Positions 11,900 to 24,404 are shown, counted from the stretch's first letter. The stretch: DNA of 64,000 nt from Trema orientale (GCA_002914845.1 JXTC01000081.1:723856-787855), one strand, 5' to 3'. The notes: generated by a model from the letters alone, not told the origin. Translations and numbers: made by a program.

Positions 11900-12916
11900 T
11901 TGCAATTCCACTCCTCTTTATTGGTTGGTTCCTACTCCGTATCATCTTTCGTTTTCTATGTCAAATTTATTTAGCCAATAGTTTTGTATTTACTAAGTGG
12001 ATGTATGATGATTATTTTTTGATAAAATTGAGTACTTAGAAGTACAAATGATTTTATGTAAATTATTTGGACACTGGACTTAAGGTTTAATTAGACTCGT
12101 TTTACCAAAATTTATGAATTAACAATGGTTTCTAAACTAACTAATTAGAATTATCTTTAAACTTTAAATGATGATTTTCTTGAGAAATTAAAATTAATGG
12201 AAAGTTTCATGATTCTGAAATTTAGTTATTTTTGAGGATTAAAAATGAAAAATTTCAAGTACTTAATTTCTTAGAATTTTGGAAAATCACTGTTTATTAT
12301 TATTTTTACTTAAAATTACTAAAAGTCATGGCCTTAAATATCTAGTCGTGACACTACTTTCCTTAATTTACTTAAAAACTCAGACTCAAACAAAGTCTAA
12401 GAAAAAAAAAAAAACAAATAAAAAACAAGCCTAATCAAAAACAAAATACAATTATAAATATATATGAAATCCCAATCAAAGAAAAAAACACAAAAAAGTC
12501 CGACCAAAAACATGTGTGCATATTTGTATATACAATATGAATATAAACAACGTGATAAAGAGCATGCAATAACATTGGTTAAAAAAAAAAAGCACGTAGT
12601 AACTCAAAAATCCAAATGCCAATCCATACTAAAATCTGAAAATTTAATCATCATTATATACGCCCAATCTTTGTAATTCATAAATATGATTTATACCGAA
12701 ACATTTTATTATTTACATAATAAGAACACGGAATTTTCAATCAAGAAATAGAAAAAAAGTAGAAATTAAGAAGCACTAATTTAAATTTCAAATAAGAAAT
12801 GGAGAAAAGTAGAAATTGAAAAGTACTAAAAATTCTAACTCTTCCACTTAATTTTATGACCGAATGTATGTGTATATGCGCATATATTAATTATAATTTA
12901 TGGTTACTTACATTCA
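11900..12916. other. AT-rich intergenic sequence
   Basis: No gene or RNA is seen. There are A-rich tracts at 12400-12460 and 12580-12592, and a small direct repeat near 12745 and 12789 (AGAAATNGARAAAAGTAGAA). Confidence 0.5.
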
Positions 12917-13100
12917 CACTACTTCAAAAACTCCCTTTAGATGATAGTTTAAAACTGTCATCTAAAGTGATAAATGACGTCAAAAAAATCGTCTTTTGTC
13001 TAGAATTTTAGACGACGGTTTTTAAACTGTCGTATTAGGAAAAGAATTGGATTTTTTATAATCCAAAGTAATATATATGACGGTTTCTTGATATTCCAAA
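12917..13100 (+). mobile_element. CACTA-type transposon terminus
   Basis: The sequence starts CACTACTTCAAAAACTCC, the form of a CACTA (En/Spm) terminus. Inside follow near-palindromic units: GATGATAGTTTAAAACTGTC at about 12940, then ACGACGGTTTTTAAACTGTC at about 13012, and GACGGTTTC near 13081. Such GACGGTTT/AAACNGTC subterminal repeats are typical of plant CACTA elements. No transposase is present and no convincing opposite end was found, so this is an end or a deletion derivative of unknown length. Confidence 0.6.
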
Positions 13101-16100
13101 AACATTATGGGTAAAATGATACCATATTTTTCTCAGGTATCATTTTTTCTCCAAAAAAAACATTTTTTTTTATTTTTTCTCAATGCATTCATACATTTCC
13201 TTTTATTTTTTACCAGTGAATAAAAAAAAAAATTCTATCAAATTCCAACATAATTATCCATCCTATTATACATAGAAGTTTCATAACATTATCCTACGTA
13301 AGAGCATACTAATAATAACTAAACAAGAACTAGGAATATGAAAACATGGAAGTGATACTTATTTCAATAAGTAATACCTGAAATAGGAAAACAAGAGCTT
13401 ACTGCAAGTAACTAGTCAAACAAATACCTGAAATCTAGTCCAAAAGACATTTGGCACTTGACAATTTCCGAACCATCTATGATGAGTACAACTCTAATGC
13501 CTCCACAGAAGCACAAGTGGTAAAAAAGAAGTGATAATCTTCAGCTAACCAAATAATTCCATTATGAAACAAAACTATCATAGCCAATAAATAACTAATA
13601 GAAGTCATTGCAACAACCTACTTTCACATAGAGCTATGAGCTGAACTCTTTCTCCAAACCACGTTTTGATTTCAGCTTCGCAATTTCTTATAAGACTGGT
13701 TTATTTTTTATTTTTTATTTTTTTCAATACAAGGTTCCACACTCTAAGTGTTAACATCAGACAGGTACATGTGGACTAAGTGTTAATAAAATGTTGGAGT
13801 GCTAAGCAATACAACTTACCCATCACTAAATCCAACTGAAAAAAATTAAAACTGTTTAGGCAGTTTCCAAAGGGTACAAATGATCAAAGAGTTGTAGAAA
13901 AGATAGAATATCTTTTAGCATTTGGCAGAAAATAACCAATCATATAATGTAAGTGGAAAATAAAATCGTAGTTCTAGATCAAAACCATCTCACAATTTTC
14001 CATTAGATACCATAAAACTTATGAAAATCCCAAAAAGCAGACAAACAAGAATTGCCAACGTATAACTTCTCTTTGATTTAATAGAGAAAATTCTTGATTA
14101 TTAAGGTTTCAAAACTAGGCTCTCAGATCACAATGCCAAGTAGAAAACAAAACAATCAACAAAATAAGTAAAAAAAATTGCGAAACATATTTGGGCTTTG
14201 ATCCACACTTGCTCAAAGTGCTTTAAGATGTATCAATGGGATGACTTTGGCCAATCTATATACAAATTCAAAAAACAAATGAACTCAGTGGCTAGATAAG
14301 AAATTGGGCCAACCTTTCCAAAAAACAAAGCGGCTAAATAAAGAGTCAATTGATTCTAATACCTCGTGATAGTATCATAAGGACATTCATTAACAAAAAA
14401 GAGATTCTTGACACAAAATATCTACAAATGCTCCTTCAACTAAACTTCGTAACAATTAACAACAAAAATAGGTCATATTAATCACATGGGATCTATATTT
14501 AGTGGCAAACTAATCATTTCACTAAAACAAAACAGGATCATAATACAAAATGTCAACATCAAAATCTCGAGCAACAATTAAATAAGTTATTTCAGTAGTG
14601 CACATAAATGAAAAATACTCAACAAACCTAGGAAGGTTTTAAAAAGTTTATTCGGGAACCAAGGCATTTTGCTTTAGCTCGGCGAGGCGTAAGCCTCGAG
14701 GCATACCGAGGCTTAAGTCTTAATTCAGTAATAAAAAAAACTCAGAAAAATTCATAAAATTCATAAAAAAAAAGAAGGAAACTCATAAAAATAAAGATCT
14801 TACATAACGTTATAGTAAAAAGACATATAATTTCACAATAAAGTCATAAGGTTCATAAAAATTACTAGTAAAATAATTCATAAAACCACAAACCAAAGTC
14901 ATCGAAAAAATATATCCTAATATTAATAGTATAAGCATAAAACATAAAAATCTAAAAATGATTTTCTAACACAAAAGGCTAGGACGTTCTCATTCTTTAT
15001 GATAATCACTATTGGGATCATCATTCGTCTTTTTTTTTTTTTTCTTTTTTTTGTGGCAAGTTTCTTTTCGTTTGAATAATAGATGGATGGCTGTTGGAGA
15101 AGAGTGGCTGCTGTGGAGCTGAGCTTCGGGTCGTGAGTCTCTTTTATTCTTGAGAAATTTAGGTGGATGACCAAAATTTTAAATTTGATTAAATAGATGT
15201 CCATTTTTAAAATTTTATAGCTAAATGTCCAAGTATATATATTTTTACACTTAGTAGATACACATATCTACCCATTTTAGTTACTGTACTGAAATGCACT
15301 GGGTATATAATTTTTTATACTTAGCATATAAAATTTTACACTTGGTATATAAGCATATATACCGGACATTTTGCTATAACATTTGACAAAGAGACATTTA
15401 CTGAAATTGGGCCCAAAATTTAGTCATATTTCTATAAGCCCTTTTATTCTTTTTAGAGTTTTCGTTCTAGATATGAGCCTAATAATTAGTCCAAAATAAT
15501 AGGGTTCTAACACTTATACCTATAAAAACCGAAAAGAATTAAAAAAATACAGAAGTTAGGGTTTTTTCCAATTTTTGTACAGTTTTAATTAGGGAAATAT
15601 CACTTTTTAAAAAATATTTAGAAAATTACCATTTTTAAAATAGTTACTGGTTAACAGTTATATACCCATTATAAATATCTCTGATTACCAGAAATTAGTT
15701 ACTAGAAACCAGTTACTATTTTAAAAAGTGATATTTTTATAAATATTTTTTTAAAAACGGTATTTTTCTAATAAAAATCGTACCGCACCGTAAAAAATAT
15801 AAAGCACCGTATTTTTCTAATTTTTTTTCAGAAATACCGTATATTTTCTAATTTCCCCAAAATAATATAGTCATAGGCCCAAAAAAATATTAAAATGAAG
15901 TGCTATGTTTAAAAGGCCCAAACTTAAGCCTCATACGTCTCAGAGGCTTACTACTCAATGGATGAGGCTTAAGCCTCATCGTAGGACAAAAGCTCATAAT
16001 CAACAACTAATATGGATAAGTTTAAAACATCAATCATATATATTGCAAAGAAAAAATCAATCATTCTCTATGTCAGTAAGTGTTCACCATCTTACATTAA

Positions 16101-16413
16101 TTATAAGTTTCTATGGAAGAATTTGATGCAGCAAAAAAAATTAGTCAGGAGAAGAGAGTAACATTAACGACAAGATCATGCACTAACGAGAATGCTTACG
16201 AGTAATAACATTTTCCACAGTTCAATGGCTACCCAACCAACGACAAAACATCGACAGATTTTCAGAAGGAAAGTATAACGTACCACAATTGTATGTTCTT
16301 GTCAAGCTCGAATGAGGAACATTCTTCGTCAGCCATAGAATTCTACTAAACCATAGCATTGTAACAATGAATAAAAACCGGGTAAATAGAACCATAGCAT
16401 TGTATTAAACAAT
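13101..16413. other. Intergenic sequence, no supportable gene
   Basis: No coding region or RNA gene is recognised. Two blocks near 14660-14720 and 15920-15985 contain the palindromic word GAGGCTTAAGCCTC or parts of it (AAGCCTCGAGGC, GAGGCTTA). They could be arms of a foldback element about 1.3 kb long. An AT-rich imperfect hairpin lies at 15600-15740 (AATATCACTTTTTAAAA against TTTTAAAAAGTGATATT). Confidence 0.4.
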
Positions 16414-16420
16414 AAAAATA

Positions 16421-17919
16421 AGGGAAACTACTAAAATCCTCCCTTGTGTTTTCACAAAATACCGGTTTACACCTTGTGTTTTAATTTCAAAAAAGCAAAG
16501 TACATCCCTTAAGTTTTCTAAATTTGATCAAAAATATCCCTTTGGTTGATTTTTGACCTACTAAATTTTTTAAAAACCCTAATATGCCCTTTTATTATCC
16601 ACGTACCCAAACGTACGTATTAAAACATCTTTTTCCCTAAAAAAAGAAAAAAACATGTTTAAATTATTTAAATTCGAATTTGAAACTAAATAAAAATAAA
16701 TAAACCGAATAAAAAAAATCAGATTTCTTAAAACCAGCCGTGTATCTCACCATTGTTCATTTTTCAAAACCCCCAAAACAATTCCTAAAATCAAAATCTT
16801 TAAAAGAATCCCCATCAATACACACAAGTGATTAAATCCACCTCCTTTGATTTCATCACAAGATCAACCAAATCTCATCGATCTGAGGTGATGCTCTCTC
16901 CCAAAACCACTCTCATGGAGTCAAGCTACAAACGACAAAGAGTGGATATTTTAATAACTATATATGTAAAAGAGTGCGATGCGAACTTGAGAGAAGAGGA
17001 AGAGAGAAACCGAGCGAGAAGAAACAGCCAGGGAGGAGGAAGCGACCGAGAGAGTGAGGCCAGATTGAATTGGATATTTTAATTTTTGTCAATTTAAAAG
17101 AAAAAATCGTTTTTCTCCTTTATCTTTCTATATATATAGTTATTTTTGTTTAATGTTGTTTGGTAAAGCATGTTTGGACACGTAATTAAAGGGGTAATTA
17201 AAAGGGTAATTTTGAAATTAATAAAACACATTTGGTGAAAGGGATATTCTTTAAACCGGCCAATTTAGAAAGGAACCTCTATTTTCATCACCAAATAGAC
17301 TATGTACATACATTTTCCTTTTTCATCACAAAAAACTTTTATTAAAAAATTTACTCGTTCTTTATACATTTTTCATATTCCAAAAATATCCGTCTTCATA
17401 AATTCACATGTTTCACTGTTAATTTCCTTGTAATAAACTGAACTAATAAAACAAAACTTTAATCAGAACATTTACTCTTGAAAACTATTTCAAACTAAAG
17501 AACAATAATGAAATACACCTTCATAATTTTCCCATTAATCCTTCATTGAGACTGAGTATGAAATATTGTCCTCATCTTTTTGTCACTCTCGTTCACTTAG
17601 CAGGTTAAAGGTGGTTACTGCTATTGCGTTTACTAAAAGTCTCAACCTACTTCATTGGATTAGTTCAAAACTTTCGAATGAATTATGTTAACATGAGAGG
17701 AAATTGTTCAAGATGATTAAACCAAACCAAGCTCAATAATCAATTAATAAGTGATTTTCTTTTTTATTTTCTTTTTTTTTTGTCTAAAATTGATAAGTGA
17801 TTAAATGAAAATTAATATTTGCAATTAAGTTCTGAATTTTGTGGGGTATATAGGATGATAACGAAGGAGATTAAATCTGAAAAACCAAAATGCAATTCCT
17901 TTTTTTTCTTTCATATTGC

Positions 17920-17975
<56 letters not shown>

Positions 17976-18420
17976 GTTGTTATTTTTGCTCTAAATCTCT
18001 CCTATCGCCTTAATCTAGTTTTAGTAGGACGAAAGAAAAAATATAAATATTATTTAACTTTAAAACCCTCAATTAATGTACATCTTGGCAATAATCTTGT
18101 TAGATATTAGATTTACAATTTTCTCGGATAATTATTAAAATTGGCGAATAATTAATTTCTGGACTATAAATTATTCAAACAAAAAAAATATTCTGGACTA
18201 TAAATAATCGTTAGGTTGATTGACTATTAAATTGTTCTATATGGTAATTTTATTGATGGGCAAAAGTGTAATCTAAATAAATGAATCTACTAATTCTAAT
18301 ATGTGATGGATTTAGAATTTCCTATTTAGAAAACAGAGCTATATATTTTGCCTTTTTTAAAACACAGGGTGTAATATGGTATTTTGTGAAAACCCAGGGG
18401 AGGAATTTGGTATTTCCCCT
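16421..18420. mobile_element. 2.0-kb terminal-inverted-repeat element, no transposase
   Basis: The ends are inverted repeats of about 75 bp: left 16421-16498, right 18345-18420 in reverse. Shared words include AGGGAAA/AGGGGAAA, GTTTTCACAAAATACC and TGTGTTTTAA. The 7 bp on each side are identical (AAAAATA at 16414-16420 and 18421-18427), which fits a target-site duplication, although the motif is A-rich. A further inverted similarity lies at 16525-16615 and 17175-17280. The interior has a short reading frame at 16828-17082 without recognisable homology and a TTA microsatellite. MULE or hAT are possible classes. Confidence 0.65.
17919..17976. repeat. TTA trinucleotide microsatellite
   Basis: About 19 uninterrupted TTA/ATT units, followed by TTGTTGTTATT. 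It lies inside the 2-kb inverted-repeat element. Reading frames across it give only poly-Ile or poly-Tyr and are not genes. Confidence 0.98.
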
Positions 18421-18798
18421 AAAAATAACAAACAGAAATAGTTCTAAGATCATAATTTAGACCTAGCATTGCAACCTAAGCCAAACTAAATGAAAATAAA
18501 GTATAAGGAAAGCACAAATGGACCAAATGAAATAAGTACCATTATGGCTCTTAACATTACGATAACACAAGGATTCAAGTCAAACAAGCCAAACTAAAAC
18601 TGGTCTAAAACCATCACCTAATTGATATAACTAAAGCCTCCTGATAATCTAGGGCCACAGAAAAACTACCACTGCTAAAACTCCGAAAAAAAGGAAGTAA
18701 GATCAAGAAACGATACAACATCTAGTACAATTCAACCACCGAAAGGAGGGAGGATTCCCAATATCATAGTCCAAGTCCAAGCTATTTTTATAATTTTT

Positions 18799-19078
18799 CA
18801 TATATATATATATATATTAGTTGCCTATTCAGTATGTATTTTTTTTTTTTCATATATGTGTAGGTATTTTTTTTAAGCCGTTGGATCATCATCTAATGGT
18901 GTTTCAATTATTATAATAAAATGTATAAAAAGACGTGCATATTAATGCTATTTCCCTCTTTTACTTTTTAATATAAAAAAAATATATATGATAAATTTTC
19001 ATTGACCGTATTGATATCTATGTATGGTTAAAGTAATAAAAAAAAGAAAAATCTCCTAGATTGGTGCACATATATATT
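18799..19078. repeat. MITE-like element, second copy (inverted)
   Basis: This is the reverse complement of the family found at 5777-6033 in the kinase intron. The shared interior includes GGATCATCATCTAATGGTG here and its counterpart there, and ATAAAAAGAYGTRCAT. The ends again carry CATATATAT and A/GTATTTTTTT. It is somewhat more diverged and its left end has grown an AT dinucleotide run. Confidence 0.65.
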
Positions 19079-20473
19079 TATATATATAAAGCACCATGCA
19101 TTAATGATAATCACAAGTTTTAATGTATGCAAGAAACTTAGATCACTGGTTTTGTAGACCTTTCTCTGCATTTAAAGTTTGTGACTAGTTGGCTTGTCTT
19201 ATTTTTGATCTCTAAGCAGTGTAGGATCGATGAATTAAGAAAGCAATATTGCATGCTGAATAGCGGTGATTAAAAATGGACTATAATGGAAACGAAAAGA
19301 TTGCAAGTTCTGGAGGATAAAAAAGCGTGTTCCAAAAACTTTGCACCTTTTAACCACCCTTAATTGGTCTTGGTCTCAAGAAAGATACAATGATAGAGAC
19401 TTGGTCTCAAGAAGGATACAATGATAGAGCAAGACCAATTAAACTAGACAAAGGAGTCATTTAGCCAATTAATCATGCTTCAAGTTCTACCAACATCAAT
19501 CTGAATAGAACAAGCTATTTCATTCCAATAAAGATGAACATTTTAACATAAGAATGTAGTTTTTATATATAGATAAATCTCAAAGACCCAAATCAACCAA
19601 AATAATCAACAAAATAAGAAACTTGTTTACAGAATCTACCACAAAATTGAAAGCAAATTGGAGCGAAAAATGAAAAAAAAAAAAAAAAAGCGTAAAACCA
19701 AACACTACTACAAATCAATGCATCCCAAAAAACAAAAAAAAAAAGCATTCTACAAATCAAAGACTCCCAAATCACCTATGCTGTTATGAACCCCTGCTGC
19801 CATGAACCCACGAACCCCTGCAGCCAAATCAAAAGCTGAATAAGAAGACTCAAATCAAGAACCAAATTAAAGACCCATATCAAAGCAAAGCTGGACCAGA
19901 AAAAAAACCGAATAAACAAAAAAAAAAAAAGCAAAAAAACCATTCAATTGTTCTTGGGTGAAATCGAACCTCAATAACAGAGCTTGGTCACGGCTCTCCT
20001 TTGTCATTATATCGCAGTATATAACACCTACCGCCCCTAATTTAGACTGGATTTTTCAGGACAAAGACGAAGAATAAGAAGACGATGCAAACAAGAAGAA
20101 GAAGAACTCTTTCTTACAAGCCTTTGAATATCTCTGGAGGCTTCAATCTTGTCATCTAGATCGCCATGGATGATTGTGGATGAGAGATAAAACACCAGCA
20201 AGGAGAGAAGAGGTGGACGATCCGTTTGGGCGAGAGGGAGAAAGAAGGGAGAGCGGCTATGTGATTAGCTGTCCATTTGTTATTATCATGCTTAATTATA
20301 TTGCTTAGAGAAATTGAAGATATGCAACTTATGGTTTCAGTCCAGACAAACTGAAAGATCAGAGAAAAGCAAAGAAAGATCAAAGATGTTAACCTCTGCA
20401 TTATAAGCCTTGCAGAAAATACTTTTTTCGTATAATAATAGGAAGTACTCAAGGTTGAATTATACGTATTTCT
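19079..20473. other. Intergenic sequence, no supportable gene
   Basis: A 31-bp direct repeat (CTTGGTCTCAAGAARGATAC plus AATGATAGAG) stands at about 19369-19430. A-runs occur at 19674-19689, 19733-19743 and 19918-19931. The stretch 20040-20260 is purine-rich on the plus strand and could hold a fragment of an exon on the minus strand, but I do not recognise it. Confidence 0.4.
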
Positions 20474-21073
20474 TGTTGAGGTCAAAAAGAATGGGCGGCC
20501 CTTTGTGGAAAGTCAATATTGTTGACTTGACAATTCAACATCAAATTTGCCAGCTCATTTTTGTTGACAATGGACAACTATTGTAGGCTAGCAACTGTGT
20601 GATGGGGAAGAGTTTTGGCCTATAAATAAACTCATTCACAACTCCATCAAAGCATCCCAAAAATCATAAGCAATTCAAGTGTTTCCTCTGATTAAATTCT
20701 TTCTTTTCTCTTTGTCTCTCCTTTCAAAGAGAGTATAGTAATTCTTTATGTAAGAAGAGATTTCAAAGAGTGTTAGTGAAACGTGTGAATGAGAAAATAC
20801 TTGTAAGAGAGAGTACTTGGGTGTATATGAGATCAGGATTGTGAGTGAGTGTTTGTAAACACTTGTAACAAATTTTCTCCCTATAGTGAAAGATCTGTAG
20901 CAATTCTGTAGATGTAGCCCAAGTTGGGTAAACCACGTAAATTTGTGTTTTATTGTGTTACTTTATTCCTGTATTTATTTCGGAGATCACTGTTCACATG
21001 TATGGTACTATTCACACATGGTACTATTCATACATACAAAAAGTCACATGTAGGAAAGTGATTTTTCTCAACA
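20474..21073 (+). repeat. 5' LTR of copia A
   Basis: A 600-bp LTR with TATA-like TATAAATAAA at 20622-20631 followed by the transcript-like stretch CATCAAAGCATCC. It matches 22432-23004 over its whole length with scattered differences and small deletions. Confidence 0.88.
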
Positions 21074-21075
21074 AC

Positions 21076-21087
21076 TAGTATCAGAGC
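21076..21087 (+). other. Primer-binding site of copia A
   Basis: TAGTATCAGAGC follows the LTR end by 2-3 bases. It differs by one base from TGGTATCAGAGC, the usual plant copia site complementary to initiator tRNA-Met. Confidence 0.8.
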
Positions 21088-21198
21088 GACATGTTGTGGT
21101 TGGTTCTTTGGTGCATTAGGACTTGGTGGTAGTCTAAGAAGTTTTGTATAATGAGGTTGTGTTCAAGTGGAAGCATTTGAACCCTCCAGATAACTTTC

Positions 21199-21960
21199 TT
21201 GGCGAGTTTCTCAAGCAAGAAAGTGCAAAGTAATATGTCAGGAATCAAGTATGCAACTCTGATCACAGCTGATTTAGAGAAATTTGACTTCAACATCAAC
21301 TTTGGCTTGTGGCAAGTTCAAGTCAAAGATTTGTTAATTCAATCTGGTCTGCACAAGATTTTGAAAGGAAGAGACATTTCTGAAAAGGCCAAAATTAGCG
21401 ATAAAAATTGGGAAGATCTAGACGATAGAGCTACAAATGTGATACAGATGTACTTCTCAAAAAATATTTTGGCAAATGTGCTTGGAATATCTATAGCCAA
21501 GAAACTCTTGGAAAAGGTCAGAGAATTGTATCGAGCGAAAGGAGTCTCAAATTGGGTATACCTGAAGGAGCAGTTTAATTCATACACTACGTATAAGTGA
21601 AAGTACAACAATATCAGATCATTTAAGTGTCCTGCACGATATCGTTTCTGAATTGGAGACTATTGGAGTTAAGACTAATGAAGAGAACCAAGCGTTGCGA
21701 CTTATTTGGTCTCTTCCGTCTTCCTATGAGCATATGAAGCCAATTCTAATGTATGGAAATGGGACTGTGACTTTTTCAGAAGTGACAAGCAAACTCTTTT
21801 CTGAAGAAAGACGAAGTAATGCTCTTCTGAAGGTTCAGCATTAATGGTCGATAAAAAGAGAAGAAACTTTAATAAGAAGAATATTGTCTGTTGGACGTGT
21901 GGATATGCGGAGCATGTAAAAAGAAATTGCCAAAAAGGTGGAGCGAGTTCGGCTTGATGC
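21199..21960 (+). pseudogene. copia A gag, broken
   Basis: The first part (to 21600) encodes a copia-type gag that includes LITADLEKFDFNINFGLWQV and LGISIAKKLLEKV. The frame is then lost: the continuation NQALRLIWSLPSSYEHMKPI is read one frame on from about 21620 to 21843. A complete zinc knuckle CWTCGYAEHVKRNC (CX2CX4HX4C) stands at 21889-21930. A 25-bp tandem repeat (GGAGCGAGTTCGGCTTGATG) follows at about 21940-21990. Gag would package the RNA of this or related elements, but at least one frameshift breaks it. Confidence 0.85.
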
Positions 21961-22431
21961 TTTTCGGAGCGAGTTCGGCTTGATGCTCTAAGTCTGATGA
22001 AGTTGCTAATATTGCCTTATGTAATGGAGACATAGAAGATACTCCGTGATAAAAAGATGTACATCCTTATGGCAATGCCGCTGATTTCTAAAATTGCCAT
22101 GAAAAGGAGTGTAGTAGCGACAAATTCAGGATTCACAAGTTTGCGCACGGGCATTGGTTTGGCATTAATGCAAGGTATGTGGTGAATAATGTCGATGGTT
22201 GATAGACTTTCAGAAAAGCCAAACATGGGAGTCAATATCATAATTATCAGCAAGGTTTTTTCGACATCAGCTGAGATGAAATTCTTAGAATTCGTCAATT
22301 CTAAGTGTTATACTCATATAGTGGAGTATAATTTTTGGTAAAGACAATGATAGCAATATGAGCTATGAGATATGCTATTATATTGATGGTATGTGAAGAC
22401 ATGATAGAAATCAAGTTTTCAAGTGAGAGAT

Positions 22432-23004
22432 TATTTAGGTAAAAAAGAATGGGCAGCCATCTTTATGAAAAGTCAACATTGTTGGCTTGATAATTCAACA
22501 CCAAATTTGCCAGCCCAGTTTTGTTGACAATGGGTAACTATTGTAGGCTACCAACCATGTGAAAAGGAAGAGCTTTGGCCTATAAATAGACCTCTTCACA
22601 ACTCCATCAAAGCATCCTAAAAATCATAAGCAATTCAAGTGTTTCCTCTGACTAAATCATTTCTTTTCTCTTTGTCTCTCCTTTCAAAGAGAGCATAGTA
22701 ATTCTTTGTGTAAGAGGAGATTTCAAAAAGTATAAGCGAAAGGTGTGAGTGAGAAAATACTTGTAAGAGAGAGTACTTGGGTGTATTTAGGATCAGGGTT
22801 GTGAGTGAGTATTTGTAAATACTTGTAACAAATTTTCTTATCTATAGCAATTCTGTGGACATAGCCCAAGTTGGATGAACTACGTAAATTTGTGTCTTAT
22901 TATGTTACTTTATTCCTGTATTTATTTCAGAAATCACTGTTCATGTATATGGTACTATTCATATATACAAAAAGTCACTCGTGAGAAGGTGATTTTTCCC
23001 AACA
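22432..23004 (+). repeat. 3' LTR of copia A
   Basis: A 573-bp copy of the LTR at 20474-21073. It has TATAAATAGA at 22581-22590 and the same 3' end type (CCAACA). The starting TG is mutated (TTATTTAGG instead of TTGTTGAGG). Confidence 0.88.
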
Positions 23005-23033
23005 TTTATAAGTCCCTGATTTTTCACTTGCAG

Positions 23034-23940
23034 GTTATAAGAGTGAATTGGTCACTCCATGCAAGAGACGAAATTGTGTTTGAGCTTCTTCTACATTTGA
23101 AAGGAAATGCAACAAGGGGCTTACCAGAAGGAATTATGAAGAATACAAGAGCAAGGATTGAAGAGCAAGAGGCAGTTCGTGGTCGCTTGTTTACGATTGA
23201 TCAAGATGTGATGCAGAGCACTGTACGTGCCTGATTGCAGGTTTACATAAACTACCAAACACTTTGGAGAATTCTAAAATTCTATTTACCTCTTAAATGA
23301 GAATTTCCTTTAGTTCTCACATGGCAGTCTTTATGGTACATGTTGCTTTTAAATTATCTGCCCATCTGATGATATAAGAGATGTCTGGTAATAATCTCAA
23401 CTCAGTATGTTACAATAGGTTCAAGTGATTTATATTAATTACATTAGATTATGCATGTATGATGTTTACCCTTATATCCTTCATTTTAATGCATCAACAG
23501 GGTGTTTTTTTAAGAGTACCTTGACGTGTTACAACTTTTGCTTTACATTTTTTTTGGCATCAAATTTACTTAGAGCCATGCTGCATTCATCTAAACTGGC
23601 TAAAATGCCAATTTAAATGACATTCTAGGACAAAAGCCTCACTGTCACGCATAATCTCGGAGTTTTTGCTGGTGGCGGCCTTGTTCTCTCAATAATAACT
23701 GGACTTTTCGGAATCAATATGAATGGAATACCAGGAGCAGAAGAGTCTCTATATGCATTTGCTCTCCTTACCTGTATCCACATATTGTTAGGAGTCATTT
23801 TAATAGGAATTGGGTTGCTCTATCTTGGATTGAAGAAACCCTATTGCTGAAGAAGATGTTGAGGTGAGAAAGCTAGAGTTACAGGAGCCTGTTAAGATGT
23901 TCCGGCAAATGTTCCAGCAAGAAGCAGTCTCATGTCCAAG
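23034..23940 (+). pseudogene. CorA-like membrane protein fragment, copy 1
   Basis: Exon 23034-23240 follows TTTTTCACTTGCAG and encodes VIRVNWSLHARDEIVFELL and GNATRGLPEGIM; near its end a Trp codon of the family is replaced by TGA (23232-23234). A second exon, 23629-23940, follows TTCTAG and encodes HNLGVFAGGGLVLSIITGLF, GINMNGIPGAEES and GVILIGIGLLYLGLKK, that is, two hydrophobic segments around a GIN loop. One extra base after LGLKK shifts the frame away from EVRKLELQE. I recognise it as the C-terminal part of the plant CorA-like magnesium transporter family, from memory of that family only. The 5' exons are not seen upstream of the copia insertion. Confidence 0.72.
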
Positions 23941-24404
23941 TAAGAAAAACGGTTTCACGGAAAATTACTTTTGGAGAGCATCAATCCTGCCACAACTATG
24001 CACCCATAAACCATTTTGTCCTCTCTTACTATGGGCGTCTTGTTTAAGATTACTGTAGTATTCTTCGATATCTCTTCTATAATGTCGTCCTTTTTTTTCA
24101 CATGAAAAAAAATACCAGGCATAAGATACCAATTGAATATGACATTTTGATAACTTAAATGGTTATATTTACATAGTTTTTGTAAACTGAAGCTTGAACA
24201 ATTCAAAAAGTAACTCCTGAGCATAAGATACAAAATGAGCATGAAATCATAGCAATAGTAGTTCTAGTTCTATTTTCACTAATAACTGAGATAAATTCAT
24301 TATGGGAAATAATGGAAAACAAGAACTTACAAAAATAAGAAAATATAACCTAGTAATCATTGGAATAAAATTGAAATATTACTTTTATAGAAGTGGTTGA
24401 CCGT

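Larger units (their letters stand above)
10321..11900 (+). mobile_element. LTR-like retrotransposon remnant
   Basis: This stretch has promoter-like sequence and a TATA box (10786-10794), then a pyrimidine-rich leader (10840-10990), GC-rich repeats (11230-11312), short palindromes (11351-11530) and an ACTGAGCATTAACATGCTCA-type block near 11797-11816, followed by CAGGT. This order resembles long LTRs of plant gypsy elements. A similar order occurs at 51350-51800. No gag, pol or primer-binding site is attached, so the element type is an inference and the boundaries are approximate. Confidence 0.45.
20474..23004 (+). mobile_element. Internally deleted Ty1/copia element (copia A)
   Basis: Two LTRs (20474-21073 and 22432-23004) flank a 1.36-kb interior. 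The left LTR starts TGTTGAGG and ends CTCAACA; the right one ends CCCAACA. A primer-binding site and part of gag follow the left LTR. A polypurine tract (CAAGTGAGAGATT, 22419-22431) precedes the right LTR. Integrase and reverse transcriptase are missing. Flanks TTTCT (20469-20473) and TTTAT (23005-23009) match at 4 of 5 bases, as expected for an ageing target-site duplication. The insertion lies just upstream of the first exon seen in CorA-like copy 1, apparently in an intron. Confidence 0.9.

Noticed and set aside
14590..14600. TTCAGTAGTG as the right end of the CACTA element that starts at 12917
   Set aside because: The 3-bp flanks do not match and the neighbouring sequence lacks the GACGGTTT subterminal repeats seen at the left end.
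17819..18110. Two open frames across the TTA microsatellite
   Set aside because: They encode poly-Tyr or poly-Ile from the trinucleotide repeat and have no start context or homology.
20156..20485. 109-codon frame on the minus strand next to the copia A LTR
   Set aside because: It overlaps the LTR border, has no recognisable domain and an unstructured composition.
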